This document shows, in pieces, positions 27,403-35,672 of a stretch of DNA of 64,000 bases (position 1 is the first letter of the stretch; the number at the start of each line of letters is the position of its first letter). The notes under the pieces are model-generated. The model did not search any database, was not told the origin of the DNA, and worked only from the letters and a program-made list of their open reading frames with translations. The stretch is from Hartmannibacter diazotrophicus. GTDB lineage: Bacteria > Pseudomonadota > Alphaproteobacteria > Rhizobiales > Pleomorphomonadaceae. Location of the stretch: positions 1,300,550 to 1,364,549 of the forward strand of contig NZ_LT960614.1 of the NCBI RefSeq assembly GCF_900231165.1. The letters run 5' to 3'. The position numbers and the translations under genes were made by a program.

Positions 27403-27516
27403 TCACTGCTGCTTGCGGCGCAGATCCTCGTCCGACATCATCTCGAACCACATGGCGTTGAGGACGGCGAATGTCGCGGCGAGCGGCAGGCCGAGCAACC
27501 AAGAAAAATACCACAT
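27403..27516 (-). CDS. cydX: Cytochrome bd oxidase small subunit CydX
   Basis: A 37-aa single-helix protein, MWYFSWLLGLPLAATF onward, continuing LNAMWFEM and ending in the charged tail DEDLRRKQQ. The MWYFxWxLG start, one hydrophobic helix and the Trp-Glu pair after it are diagnostic of CydX/YbgT. CydX packs against CydA and stabilises the hemes of cytochrome bd. GGGAGA lies 8 nt upstream of the ATG. It is the last gene of cydABX. Confidence 0.92.
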   Translation of the reverse strand: MWYFSWLLGLPLAATFAVLNAMWFEMMSDEDLRRKQQ

Positions 27517-27568
27517 CGAAACATCTCCCTTCACGAGGGGCTGATCGCCTGACGGCGACGGTGTCGAT

Positions 27569-27591
27569 GGCGCCCGGGCAAGCCGGGCGCC
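27569..27591 (-). other. Intercistronic hairpin between cydB and cydX
   Basis: GGCGCCCGG and CCGGGCGCC (9-bp stem, 5-nt loop) fill the gap between cydB and cydX. There is no T-run, so it is more likely an mRNA-stability or processing element than a terminator. Confidence 0.5.
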
Positions 27592-27598
27592 GGGTTCG

Positions 27599-28753
27599 TC
27601 AGTAGGCGTGGTCCTGATCGCGCACGATCGCTTCCTCGTCGACCTTGCCCCACAGCACCTTGTAGACCCAGGCCGTATAGGCCAGCACGATGGGCATGAA
27701 GATCACGGTCACGACCAGCATGTTGAACAGCGTCGCGTGGCTGGACGAGGCATCCCAGACCGTGAGGCTCGCCTTCGGCTCGATGGAGGACGGCAGCAGG
27801 AAGGGGAACATCGAGACGCCGACCGTCGAGACGATGCCAAGCACCGAGAGCTTGGAGGAAACGAAGGTCAGGCCCTCGTAGCGCGTGCGGATGCCGAAGA
27901 AGACGCCGATGGCCCCGAGGAAGCCGAGCGCCGGCGCCAGCATGAAGACCGGATAGGTCTCGTAGTTGGCGAGCCACGCACCGGACTGGACGGCAACCTC
28001 CTTGGCGAGCGGGTTCGAAGGACCATTCGGATCGATGGCCGACGTGATCACGTAGCCGTCGACGAAGGCCCAGAGAGACAATCCGCCAAGCGCGAAGAGG
28101 ACGATGGTCGCAAGCGCCGCCATCTGACCGTAAATGCGCGCCCGCTGCGCCACCGGCCCGTCGGCCTTGAGCCCGAGCCACGCGCCGCCGTGCATGACCA
28201 GCATTGCGACGGAGGTCAGACCCGTCAGCAGGGCATAGGGGTTGAGGAGGCCGAAGAAGCTGCCCTCGTAGGTCATCCTGAGATCGGCATCAAAGCGGAA
28301 GGGAACGCCCTGAAGCACGTTGCCGATGGCGACGCCGAAGATGAGGGCGGGAACGAAGCCGCCGATGAAGAGCGCCCAGTCCCAGGTTTCGCGCCAGCGC
28401 ATGTCCTCGCGCTTGGAGCGGTACTTGAAGGCGACCGGACGCAGGATCAGCGCCGCGAGCACCACGAACATGGCCAGATAGAAGCCGGAGAAGCTGACCG
28501 CGTAGAGCGGCGGCCAGGCGGCGAAGATGGCACCGCCGCCGAGAATGAACCAGACCTGGTTGCCTTCCCAGACCGGACCGATGGTGTTGATGGCGACCCG
28601 CCGTTCCGTGTCGCTCTTGGCGACGAAGGGCAGGAGGGCGCCGACGCCCATGTCGAAGCCGTCAGTCGCCGCAAAGCCGATCAGCAGGACGCCGAGAAGG
28701 ACCCACCAGATGACCCTGAGAAGGTCGTAGGGAACGAGTTCGAAAAGGATCAT
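27599..28753 (-). CDS. cydB: Cytochrome bd ubiquinol oxidase subunit II
   Basis: Subunit II of the quinol:O2 oxidoreductase in the inner membrane. The 384-aa protein has about eight or nine helices. Conserved family features are VWWVLLGVLLIGFAATDGFDMG near the N-terminus and GPVWEGNQVWFILGGGAIFAAWP, with the DGFD and WEGNQVW motifs clear. It is 6 nt downstream of cydA and 82 nt upstream of cydX on the same strand. Cytochrome bd is high-affinity for O2 and resistant to sulfide, which fits the sqr gene nearby. Confidence 0.96.
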   Translation of the reverse strand: MILFELVPYDLLRVIWWVLLGVLLIGFAATDGFDMGVGALLPFVAKSDTERRVAINTIGPVWEGNQVWFILGGGAIFAAWPPLYAVSFSGFYLAMFVVLAALILRPVAFKYRSKREDMRWRETWDWALFIGGFVPALIFGVAIGNVLQGVPFRFDADLRMTYEGSFFGLLNPYALLTGLTSVAMLVMHGGAWLGLKADGPVAQRARIYGQMAALATIVLFALGGLSLWAFVDGYVITSAIDPNGPSNPLAKEVAVQSGAWLANYETYPVFMLAPALGFLGAIGVFFGIRTRYEGLTFVSSKLSVLGIVSTVGVSMFPFLLPSSIEPKASLTVWDASSSHATLFNMLVVTVIFMPIVLAYTAWVYKVLWGKVDEEAIVRDQDHAY

Positions 28754-28759
28754 GGCTGG

Positions 28760-30355
28760 TTACTCCGCGGCGGTCGGATGCGGGACGGCCGCATGGCCGG
28801 ACGGGCTGAGAATGCCGGCGCCGGCCGGTTCGGGCGTGTCGGATGGGCCGATGCGGATGAATTTCAGCAACAGGCCGACCTCGACCACCGCAAGCGCCGA
28901 ATAGAGGACGACGAAGAGCAAGAGCGTCAGCGCCACTTCCCAAACGCCCAGCGACGAGACGGCGACGGCGGTCGGCAAGAGGCCCTCGATGGCCCAGGGC
29001 TGACGGCCGTGTTCGGCAACGAACCAGCCGAGTTCGGCCGCAAGCCAGGGGAGCGGGATCGCATAGACCGCGACCCAGAGGAGCCAGCGGTGACGGTCGA
29101 GCTGCCGCTTGGAGGCAAGCCAGAAGAAGGTGGCCGTCAGCGCGATGAAGAAGAAGCCGAGACCGACCATGACGCGGAAGGACCAGAACAGCGGCAGGAC
29201 GTTGGGCACGGTGTCCCAGGCGGCCTTCGCGATCATGTCGTCCGTTGCCTGGCGTGGGTCGTCGACATAGCGCTTCAGGAGATAGGCATAGCCGAGCAGG
29301 TGATCCTTCTCGGCAAAGTCGGCGCGGAGAGCTGCCTCGTCCGGCGCATTGCCGGCGCGGATCTTCTGGAGCTCGTCATAGGCCGTGATGCCGGTGCGGA
29401 TGCGGCCTTCGGCATCGGCCACGAGTTCCTTGATGCCCGGAATCTCCTCGGTCAGCGACCGCGTCGCGATCAGGCCCATGACCCAGGGGATGTGGATGGC
29501 GTAGCGGTTCTCGCGCGCTTCCTGATCCGGAATGGCGAAGAGCGTGAAATTCGCCGGCGCCGGCTCGGTCTCCCACATGCCCTCCATGGCGGCGAGCTTC
29601 ATCTTCTGGTGGGCCGTGGCCTCGTAGCCGCTTTCGTCGCCGAGCACGACGACGGACAGCGAGGAGAGCAGGCCGAAGCTTGCGGCGACCGCCATCGACC
29701 GCTTGGCGATCTCGGTGTGGCGATGCTTGAGGAGATAGAAGGCGGAGACGCCGAGGACGAAGAGCGAGGCCGTCACATAGCCCGCCGAGACGGTGTGGAC
29801 GAATTTTGCCTGGGCGACCTCGTTGAAGATGACGTCATAGAAGCTGGTCACCTCCATGCGCATCGTGTCGGGGTTGAAGCGCGAGCCGACCGGGTTCTGC
29901 ATCCAGCCGTTAGCGATCAGGATCCAGAGCGCCGACATGTTGGAGCCGATCGCGACCAGCCACGTGACCACCAGATGCTGCAGCCGCGACAGCTTCTCCC
30001 AGCCGAAGAAGAAGAGGCCGATGAAGGTCGCCTCGAGGAAGAAGGCGACGATGCCCTCGATCGCCAGCGGCGCGCCGAAGACGTCGCCGACATAGTGGCT
30101 GTAGTAGCTCCAGTTCATGCCGAACTGGAACTCCATGGTGATACCGGTCGCCACGCCGAGCGCGAAGTTGATGCCGAAGAGCGTGCCCCAGAACTTCACC
30201 ATGCGCCGCCAGATCTCGCGGCCAGTCATGACGTAGGTCGTTTCCATGATCGCGAGCAGGATCGACAGCCCAAGCGTCAGCGGCACGAAAAGAAAATGGT
30301 ACATCGCCGTTGCGGCGAACTGCAGCCGCGACAGCGAGACGACGTCTATTTCCAT
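28760..30355 (-). CDS. cydA: Cytochrome bd ubiquinol oxidase subunit I (long Q-loop type)
   Basis: Subunit I, carrying hemes b558, b595 and d and the quinol site. The 531 residues start MEIDVVSLSRLQF with the heme ligand His20 in MYHFLFVPLT; GWMQNPVGS and SGYVTASLFVLGVSAF are also visible. The Q-loop region (~270-360: IPWVMGLIATRSL through GYAYLLKRYVDD) is long, as in E. coli CydA rather than the short-loop CioA type. The start was chosen by GGGAGA 8 nt upstream. It is the first gene of cydABX. A TTGAT half-site at ~30475 in the upstream region is too weak to call an FNR box. Confidence 0.96.
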   Translation of the reverse strand: MEIDVVSLSRLQFAATAMYHFLFVPLTLGLSILLAIMETTYVMTGREIWRRMVKFWGTLFGINFALGVATGITMEFQFGMNWSYYSHYVGDVFGAPLAIEGIVAFFLEATFIGLFFFGWEKLSRLQHLVVTWLVAIGSNMSALWILIANGWMQNPVGSRFNPDTMRMEVTSFYDVIFNEVAQAKFVHTVSAGYVTASLFVLGVSAFYLLKHRHTEIAKRSMAVAASFGLLSSLSVVVLGDESGYEATAHQKMKLAAMEGMWETEPAPANFTLFAIPDQEARENRYAIHIPWVMGLIATRSLTEEIPGIKELVADAEGRIRTGITAYDELQKIRAGNAPDEAALRADFAEKDHLLGYAYLLKRYVDDPRQATDDMIAKAAWDTVPNVLPLFWSFRVMVGLGFFFIALTATFFWLASKRQLDRHRWLLWVAVYAIPLPWLAAELGWFVAEHGRQPWAIEGLLPTAVAVSSLGVWEVALTLLLFVVLYSALAVVEVGLLLKFIRIGPSDTPEPAGAGILSPSGHAAVPHPTAAE

Positions 30356-30548
30356 GATCAGGTCTCCCGATTTGGGAAAGGGCATCCACGCATCATTGGG
30401 CGCGGATGTCCGTAAGGTCTAGGGCCGGTTTCGCGTTGTCGGTCCGGCATGCCGACCGAAACAGGCTCAAGATATTGATTTTGTGGCATTCCCGTGTGGT
30501 CCAGGCAGTTCAGCCTGATCGGGAAATACTCAAGAGGTGGTTCTGCGA

Positions 30549-31532
30549 TTATTCCGGTCGGCAGATTTCCCGGCGGTGGATGGCAAGGCCTGTCCGGGCG
30601 AGCAATCCACAGATCACGATAGTGGTAAGAACTGCCAGCGCAAGTCCAGTGTTGCGATGCACAATCGAGTTGGACATTTCGGCATACGTGAAAGTGGCGA
30701 TGGTGAGGGCCGCCAGAGGGAAGGAATAGGCCCAGAAGGACATGACAAATCCAAGACGCCGGAGCTTTCCGGCCTGCGTCAGCACGATCAGCGCGAAGAG
30801 GATCGCGGCGCCGAATAGGATGCGCCCGAAAGGATCGAGGGTGCCGGTCAGGCGTGCCCAGGCGACAAAGCCGACCGAGGGCGGCGCGACGAGAATCATC
30901 AGCGTCGGCAGGAGGCGTCCGGGCAGGGGATCGTGGAACACCATCCGGTTGAAGACGAGGGTGAGCAGCACGATCCAGAAGACGAGGCCGACGGAAAAGA
31001 AGAACCAGGAGATTTCGGTCATGCCGAACTCGACCCCGGCAATGGGGACGATGATGTTGCCGACGGCCGGAATGAACCAGGCCGGCGTCATCTGCTTCGG
31101 CTCGAAGGGGCGCTGGCCGATCCAGGCCGAGACGACCGCGAGCGTCGCGACAATTTGCAGGCCCGCGCCGAATGCCCAGAGCGCAAAGGCCGCCTGCGGG
31201 TGAATGGCCCTGAAGGCCGTTCCGATCAGGATGAGGGAGATGCTGACCGCCGGAAAGAAGGAGAGGCGCACCGGATGGTGCCACTCCTCGGTCACGGCAT
31301 GGGGATAGCGGATGGCCTTGGCCGCATAGAGGATTGCGAGAACCACGAAGACGGCGAGGGCGACAACGGCAACGGCGGGCCCGATGGCCGGGCTTCGCCC
31401 GAGAACATGCTCCGCCTTCATGATGGCCAGTGCGAGGCCGGAAAGCCCCATCACCGTCGCGAAGAAGACGATCGGAAAATTCTCCAGCCGGACCGGTGCC
31501 ACGGTCTCCGGCTGCACGACTTCTGCGGTCAT
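30549..31532 (-). CDS. SLAC1/TehA-family anion channel
   Basis: An integral-membrane protein of 327 aa with ten hydrophobic helices in the paired arrangement of the TehA/SLAC1/Mae1 family, which moves small anions or dicarboxylates. Recognisable segments are NFPIVFFATVMGLSGLALA at the start, the FEPKQMTPAWFIPAVGNI loop and VFNRMVFHDPLP. The start at the second ATG is preferred because GGAG lies 8 nt before it. A strong hairpin (31550-31575) separates it from sqr. Given the sulfur genes on both sides, a sulfur anion is a reasonable guess but not proven. Confidence 0.85.
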   Translation of the reverse strand: MTAEVVQPETVAPVRLENFPIVFFATVMGLSGLALAIMKAEHVLGRSPAIGPAVAVVALAVFVVLAILYAAKAIRYPHAVTEEWHHPVRLSFFPAVSISLILIGTAFRAIHPQAAFALWAFGAGLQIVATLAVVSAWIGQRPFEPKQMTPAWFIPAVGNIIVPIAGVEFGMTEISWFFFSVGLVFWIVLLTLVFNRMVFHDPLPGRLLPTLMILVAPPSVGFVAWARLTGTLDPFGRILFGAAILFALIVLTQAGKLRRLGFVMSFWAYSFPLAALTIATFTYAEMSNSIVHRNTGLALAVLTTIVICGLLARTGLAIHRREICRPE

Positions 31533-31549
31533 CACTGTCTCCATGGGTT

Positions 31550-31575
31550 GCCCCGCCGCGCGTTCGCGGCGGGGC
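31550..31575. terminator. Strong hairpin between sqr and the SLAC1 gene
   Basis: GCCCCGCCGCG and CGCGGCGGGGC form a perfect 11-bp stem with a CGTT loop. TTTT follows on the plus strand only. For the minus-strand transcript coming from sqr it would be a T-less hairpin 18 nt before the SLAC1 start, perhaps attenuating or processing. Confidence 0.5.
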
Positions 31576-31608
31576 TTTTCGTACGCGTTGACTGATCCGA
31601 CCTGCGCG

Positions 31609-32901
31609 TCAGGCGTCTTCGTCGAGCTTGATCGACTTCAGCTTGTCGATGCCGAGGGCCTGAAGGGCGAGCTTCTCGTAGAAGGGCTCGGACTTGCCGA
31701 TCCGCACCTTGCGCAGGAAATATTTCTCGAAGCCGATCTTGGCCGCATGCACCCACTTGCCCGACGACGACCAGTTGACGTTGCGCGGCGGGATCTGCGG
31801 CTGGGCCACGAAGGCGACGCCGCCGTCGCCGAAGTCGGCAAGGCAGACCGCGTTCCAGGAGCCCTGGGCGTCCGGTTCCTTGCCGTCCAGGATACGGGCG
31901 ATGTTGTGGGCCGTGGCCGTCACCATCGATTCGATCATGAAGCCCGTCTTCGGCACGCCGACCGGAACCGGCGTCTTGCCGACCGGCGGAATGGCGACGC
32001 ACACGCCGACCGAGAAGATGTTCGAGAAGGTCGGATTGCGCTGATGCTTGTCGGCGAGAATGAAACCGCGCGGATTGGTGAGGCCCTCGATGTCGCGGAC
32101 GGCGGAAACGCCGCGGAAGGCCGGCAGGATCATCGAATAGGCAAAGGGCAGGTCGTGCGTCGCCTTGACGCTGCCGTCCTCGGCCAGCTCGGTGACATGC
32201 ATCATGTCGCTGTCGACCTTGTCGATCTTGGCGTTGTTGATCCATTTCACGTGATGCTGGCGCATCTCGGCCTCCAGGAGACCCTTGGTATCGCCAACGC
32301 CGTCAAGACCGAGGTGCCCGATATAGGGCTCGGCAGTCACGAAGGTCATGGGCACCTGATCGCGGATGCGGGCATCGCGCAGCGCCTTGTCGAGAACGAA
32401 GGTGAACTCGTAGGCCGGGCCGTAGCAGGAGGCTCCCTGCGCCGCGCCGACGATGACGGGGCCGGGCTTGCGGACGAGCTGCTGAAAGGCTTCCTTGGCC
32501 TTGAGGGCGTGGCCCACCTCGCAGATCGACTGGGTGTGCCCCTCGGGGCCGAGCCCTTCGATCTCGTCGAAGGCGAGTTCCGGTCCGGTCGCGATCACCA
32601 GGAAATCATAGGACACCGAACTGCCATCGGTCAGGTCGATGCGGTTTTCCTGCGGGTGCAGGCGCGCGGCCCCTTGAGGATGAAGCTTGATGTCGCGGCG
32701 CGCGAAAACGGGGCCGAGTTCGACCTCGATATCCTCCCGCTCGCGCCAGCCGACCGCCACCCACGGATTGGAGGGCACGAAGGAATAGCGATCGCCCTTG
32801 TTGACGACCACGATCTCGTGCTCCTTGCCGAGAATGTCGCGTAATTCGTAGGCCATGATGACGCCGCCCAGACCGGCGCCGAGAACTGCGATTTTTGCCA
32901 T
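31609..32901 (-). CDS. sqr: Sulfide:quinone oxidoreductase (type I)
   Basis: FAD enzyme at the membrane face that oxidises sulfide to sulfane sulfur and passes electrons to quinone. The 430-aa protein opens with the dinucleotide motif GAGLGGVIMAYEL. Three cysteines, Cys127 (QSICEVGHA), Cys159 (GASCYGPAYE) and Cys353 (WNAVCLADFG), match the spacing and context of the three catalytic cysteines of Acidithiobacillus ferrooxidans SQR. EPYIGHLGL, PPVGKTPVPVG and the C-terminal FEKYFLRKVR-G-SEPFYEK membrane-binding tail also match. GGGAGG precedes the ATG. Confidence 0.94.
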   Translation of the reverse strand: MAKIAVLGAGLGGVIMAYELRDILGKEHEIVVVNKGDRYSFVPSNPWVAVGWREREDIEVELGPVFARRDIKLHPQGAARLHPQENRIDLTDGSSVSYDFLVIATGPELAFDEIEGLGPEGHTQSICEVGHALKAKEAFQQLVRKPGPVIVGAAQGASCYGPAYEFTFVLDKALRDARIRDQVPMTFVTAEPYIGHLGLDGVGDTKGLLEAEMRQHHVKWINNAKIDKVDSDMMHVTELAEDGSVKATHDLPFAYSMILPAFRGVSAVRDIEGLTNPRGFILADKHQRNPTFSNIFSVGVCVAIPPVGKTPVPVGVPKTGFMIESMVTATAHNIARILDGKEPDAQGSWNAVCLADFGDGGVAFVAQPQIPPRNVNWSSSGKWVHAAKIGFEKYFLRKVRIGKSEPFYEKLALQALGIDKLKSIKLDEDA

Positions 32902-33079
32902 AGGGTCATCCTCCCGGAATGTTTCTATGATGCTCGCCGCAGGCGGGCCGCCTCCGTTTTCGCGGTCCTTTCAAATGCTTGCGGTCGGGCAACCATCCTT
33001 CCTGTCGTACTACGATAGCGTGCAAGGCTGCGGCCGGAGAGTTCGTAGGAAGGCCGACAATCTTGCGTACATCGAGATT

Positions 33080-33108
33080 ATTGTATATTCGTAATTTCGA
33101 AAACACAA
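33080..33108 (-). promoter_or_regulatory. sqr promoter with SqrR-like operator inside
   Basis: On the minus strand, TTGTGT (33103-33108) and TACAAT (33080-33085) are separated by exactly 17 nt. The spacer contains ATTC-N8-GAAA (33087-33102), one base from ATTC-N8-GAAT, the operator pattern I recall for SqrR. For the rhodanese gene on the plus strand, TTGCGT (33063) and TATATT (33084) give a weaker promoter overlapped by the same site. Confidence 0.5.
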
Positions 33109-33126
33109 ATAGATTTGGAGGGCGCA

Positions 33127-33462
33127 ATGTTCGGTTTCGGCTCGCGGGGACAGACGAAGACGCTGTCGCCGCCTGACGTCTTCAAGTCCGTCAAGTCGGG
33201 CGAGATCTGGCTGATCGATGTCAGGGAAGCATCGGAATGGAAATCAGGCCGGATTCCCGGGGCGTTGCACCGGCCGCTGTCGCGATTTGCGGACTGGGCA
33301 GACAACCTGCCCAAAGACAGGCCCATCGTGCTCTATTGCCTCTCCGGCGCACGCTCCGCCAAGGCGCTGTCTCTCTGCCGGAAAAGGGGGCTCGGCCACG
33401 ACACGCACATGGCGGGCGGCATCAACGCCTGGCTTGCTCACGGCTTGCCGCTGGAGCGCTGA
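33127..33462 (+). CDS. Rhodanese-like sulfurtransferase, single domain
   Basis: A 111-aa single rhodanese domain. The pattern LIDVREASEWKSGRIPGA is the CH2 entry, and the active-site loop is CLSGARS with the persulfide-forming Cys71. The start is the ATG at 33127, with GGAGG 6 nt upstream. It is divergent from sqr across a shared regulatory region, so it probably accepts SQR-derived sulfane sulfur. It is convergent with the LysR gene with only 27 nt between them. Confidence 0.92.
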   Translation: MFGFGSRGQTKTLSPPDVFKSVKSGEIWLIDVREASEWKSGRIPGALHRPLSRFADWADNLPKDRPIVLYCLSGARSAKALSLCRKRGLGHDTHMAGGINAWLAHGLPLER

Positions 33463-33489
33463 GTCTCACGGCAAGCGAGAGGGGGCTCC

Positions 33490-34392
33490 TCACTTGGCGA
33501 GGCATTTCTCCGGATTTTCGAGACAGGCGAGAAATTGCCGGACGGCTCCCGTCCGGTAGCGCTCGCGGTGGCTGAGCGCCGAGAACGTCCGCCGGCCGAG
33601 GTCGGGCGCCAGTGCGATGACGCTGCCGGCGGCAATCGCTGGATCGGCGGCAAGATGCGAGGCCACGGTGGCGCAGCGGCCGGCCGCGACCGCCGCAAGG
33701 ACCGCTTCGTTGGACGGCAGTTCGAGCGTCACCTCCAGGTCGGCAAGAGCGAGCCCCTTTTCCGCGAGGATGGCCTGGAAGGCGGCGCGCGTACCGGAGC
33801 CGCGTTCGCGCAGGATCCATGCTGTCCTGCCGAACTCGGCCGCCTTGATCGGCGTCGATCTTTCCGCCCAGTCATGAGCCTTGCCGACGACAAGCACGAG
33901 GTCGTCGTGACCGACGGCCGTGATGTCGAGATCCGGCTGGGCCACCAGTCCCTCCACGACGCCGACATCGGCGGCGCCTTCCGTGACGGCCCGCGCGACA
34001 TCGGCGGTGTTGCCGACGGAAAGGCTGATCGCGACGCGCGGAAACTGCTCGTGGAAGCGGACGAGGCGAGGCGGGAGCCAGTAGCTGGCGACCGTCTGGC
34101 TCGCATGGATGCGCAGATGCCCCATCACCTGACCGCCGAGGTCTTCCAGCACGAGGGTCGCGGCCTCGGCGCGGGCAAGCGTTGCCCGTGCCTCCGGGAC
34201 GAAGAGCCGGCCGGCCTCCGTCAGCGCGATGCGCCGCCCGATCCGGTCGAACAGCTTCACGCCGTGGCGCTCCTCCAGCGCCGCGATCGACGCACTGACC
34301 GCCGACTGCGTCAGGTGCAACGCCTCAGCGGCGCGGGTGACATGCAGCCGCTCGGCGACGACGAGGAAAATACGAAGCTGCTCCAGTGTCAT
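33490..34392 (-). CDS. LysR-family transcriptional regulator (YeiE/CbbR-like)
   Basis: A 300-aa LysR regulator. The N-terminal helix-turn-helix is TLEQLRIFLVVAERLHVTRAAEALHLTQSAVSASI; the effector domain (~90-295) contains ASQTVASYWLPPRLVRF and RERGSGTRAAFQ, typical of the CysB/CbbR/YeiE branch. It is divergent from the yeiH-type gene, as YeiE is in enterobacteria, where sulfite has been reported as an effector. The ATG start at 34392 is preferred over an upstream TTG. The effector here is inferred from context. Confidence 0.9.
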   Translation of the reverse strand: MTLEQLRIFLVVAERLHVTRAAEALHLTQSAVSASIAALEERHGVKLFDRIGRRIALTEAGRLFVPEARATLARAEAATLVLEDLGGQVMGHLRIHASQTVASYWLPPRLVRFHEQFPRVAISLSVGNTADVARAVTEGAADVGVVEGLVAQPDLDITAVGHDDLVLVVGKAHDWAERSTPIKAAEFGRTAWILRERGSGTRAAFQAILAEKGLALADLEVTLELPSNEAVLAAVAAGRCATVASHLAADPAIAAGSVIALAPDLGRRTFSALSHRERYRTGAVRQFLACLENPEKCLAK

Positions 34393-34445
34393 GACCCGCA
34401 AAAACTCCCCGCGGCGGTCTATCCGCAGTTAACAAGTAAAATCGA

Positions 34446-34463
34446 TTGTTTTGAAAAGAACAA
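34446..34463. promoter_or_regulatory. LysR-type operator candidate in the yeiH-lysR intergenic region
   Basis: TTGTT-N8-AACAA is a dyad in the only gap between the two divergent genes, consistent with a T-N11-A LysR box. It is flanked by a second inverted pair, AATCGAT (34440-34446) and ATCGATT (34472-34478). Confidence 0.45.
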
Positions 34464-34530
34464 GTCGTTGGATCGATTATTCAGGCATCTCTAGAGTACC
34501 GCCAACATGGTCACGGATCAGGAGGCGGTT

Positions 34531-35586
34531 ATGGCGTCGGATATCGGCAGCGCAGCGGAGATGAGTGCCGCAGAGAAGGACATCCCGCAAGGAGCAGGCC
34601 TGTCACCCTTGCTGGGGTTGGTACCGGGTCTCGTCCTCACCTGCGCGATCGCCGCCATTGCCCTCGGGCTTCACAACGAACTCGGCATCGCGACGTTGAG
34701 CCCGCTTCTGCTGTCCATCGTGATCGGCATCGGGGTCGGCAATCTCATGCCCCTGCCGGCGGTGGTGCGGCCCGGCATCTCGTTTTCGCTGAAGCGCGTT
34801 CTGCGGCTCGCGGTCATCCTGCTCGGCCTTCAGCTGACCTTCTCCGAAATCGGCGCGATCGGCCTGCGCGGTATCCTCATCGTCACCGTGACGCTGGGCG
34901 CGACCTTCATGGCCACCAAGGCAATGGGGCAACTCCTCGGTGTCGAGCGCCGGCTTTCCGAACTGATCGCGGCAGGCACCTCGGTCTGCGGCGCGTCGGC
35001 GGTGCTCGCCACCAATCTCGTGACCGGAGGCAGGGATGAGGACGTCGCCTATGCGGTCGCCTGCGTCACGGTCTTCGGCACGCTCGCCATGCTGCTCGAT
35101 CCTGTGATTGCCCATGCCATCGGCCTCGGCGCCGTCGACTATGGCCTCTGGACCGGCGGAACCATTCATGAGGTGGCGCAGGTCGTCGCGGCGGCTTTCC
35201 AGGACGGCACGGAGGCCGGACATGTCGCGACGGTCGCCAAGCTTGGCCGCGTCATCCTGCTTGCCCCGCTGGTGCTCTGGATCGGCTTCATCCGTTTTCG
35301 CGACACGACCGGCCCGGTCGGCCAGCGCCCGCCGCTGCCCTGGTTCGTCTTCGGCTTTCTCGCGATGGTGGGATTCAACAGCCTCGTTTCGCTGCCGGCC
35401 GAGGCGCATCAGGTGATGGTCACGGTCACGACCTTCCTGCTCGGAGCGGCGCTGGCGGCGATGGGACTGGAGACGAACATCGTCAAGCTCAAGGCTGAGG
35501 GCTTGCGCCCACTGCTGCTCGGGGCACTCGCCTGGGTCTTCATTTCAGTCTTTGGTCTGGCACTCGTGATGGCGACGGCGGGCTGA
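34531..35586 (+). CDS. yeiH: YeiH-family putative sulfate/sulfur-oxyanion exporter
   Basis: Inner-membrane transporter of 351 aa with about 10-11 helices, of the UPF0324/PSE (putative sulfate exporter) family. Characteristic pieces are KRVLRLAVILLGLQLT, the Gly-rich AAGTSVCGASAVLAT and GTIHEVAQVVAAA. The start at MASDIGSAAEM is set by GGAGG 6 nt upstream. Together with sqr and the rhodanese it could remove oxidised sulfur. The family assignment is firm; the transported ion is not. Confidence 0.88.
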   Translation: MASDIGSAAEMSAAEKDIPQGAGLSPLLGLVPGLVLTCAIAAIALGLHNELGIATLSPLLLSIVIGIGVGNLMPLPAVVRPGISFSLKRVLRLAVILLGLQLTFSEIGAIGLRGILIVTVTLGATFMATKAMGQLLGVERRLSELIAAGTSVCGASAVLATNLVTGGRDEDVAYAVACVTVFGTLAMLLDPVIAHAIGLGAVDYGLWTGGTIHEVAQVVAAAFQDGTEAGHVATVAKLGRVILLAPLVLWIGFIRFRDTTGPVGQRPPLPWFVFGFLAMVGFNSLVSLPAEAHQVMVTVTTFLLGAALAAMGLETNIVKLKAEGLRPLLLGALAWVFISVFGLALVMATAG

Positions 35587-35672
35587 CCGATACGGATTTG
35601 CGGGAGAGGGGACCGATCCCTTCATCGGGAATTCGCGCGTTTCCTCGAAGGTTCCTTTTCCCGCAATACCTC

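Noticed and set aside
27608-30415. Open frame of 935 codons on the plus strand across cydBA
   Set aside because: It is a composition artefact of high-G+C genes on the opposite strand; the cydB and cydA proteins account for the region.
30470-30485. FNR/ANR box upstream of cydA
   Set aside because: Only one half-site (TTGAT) is present; the second half is missing.
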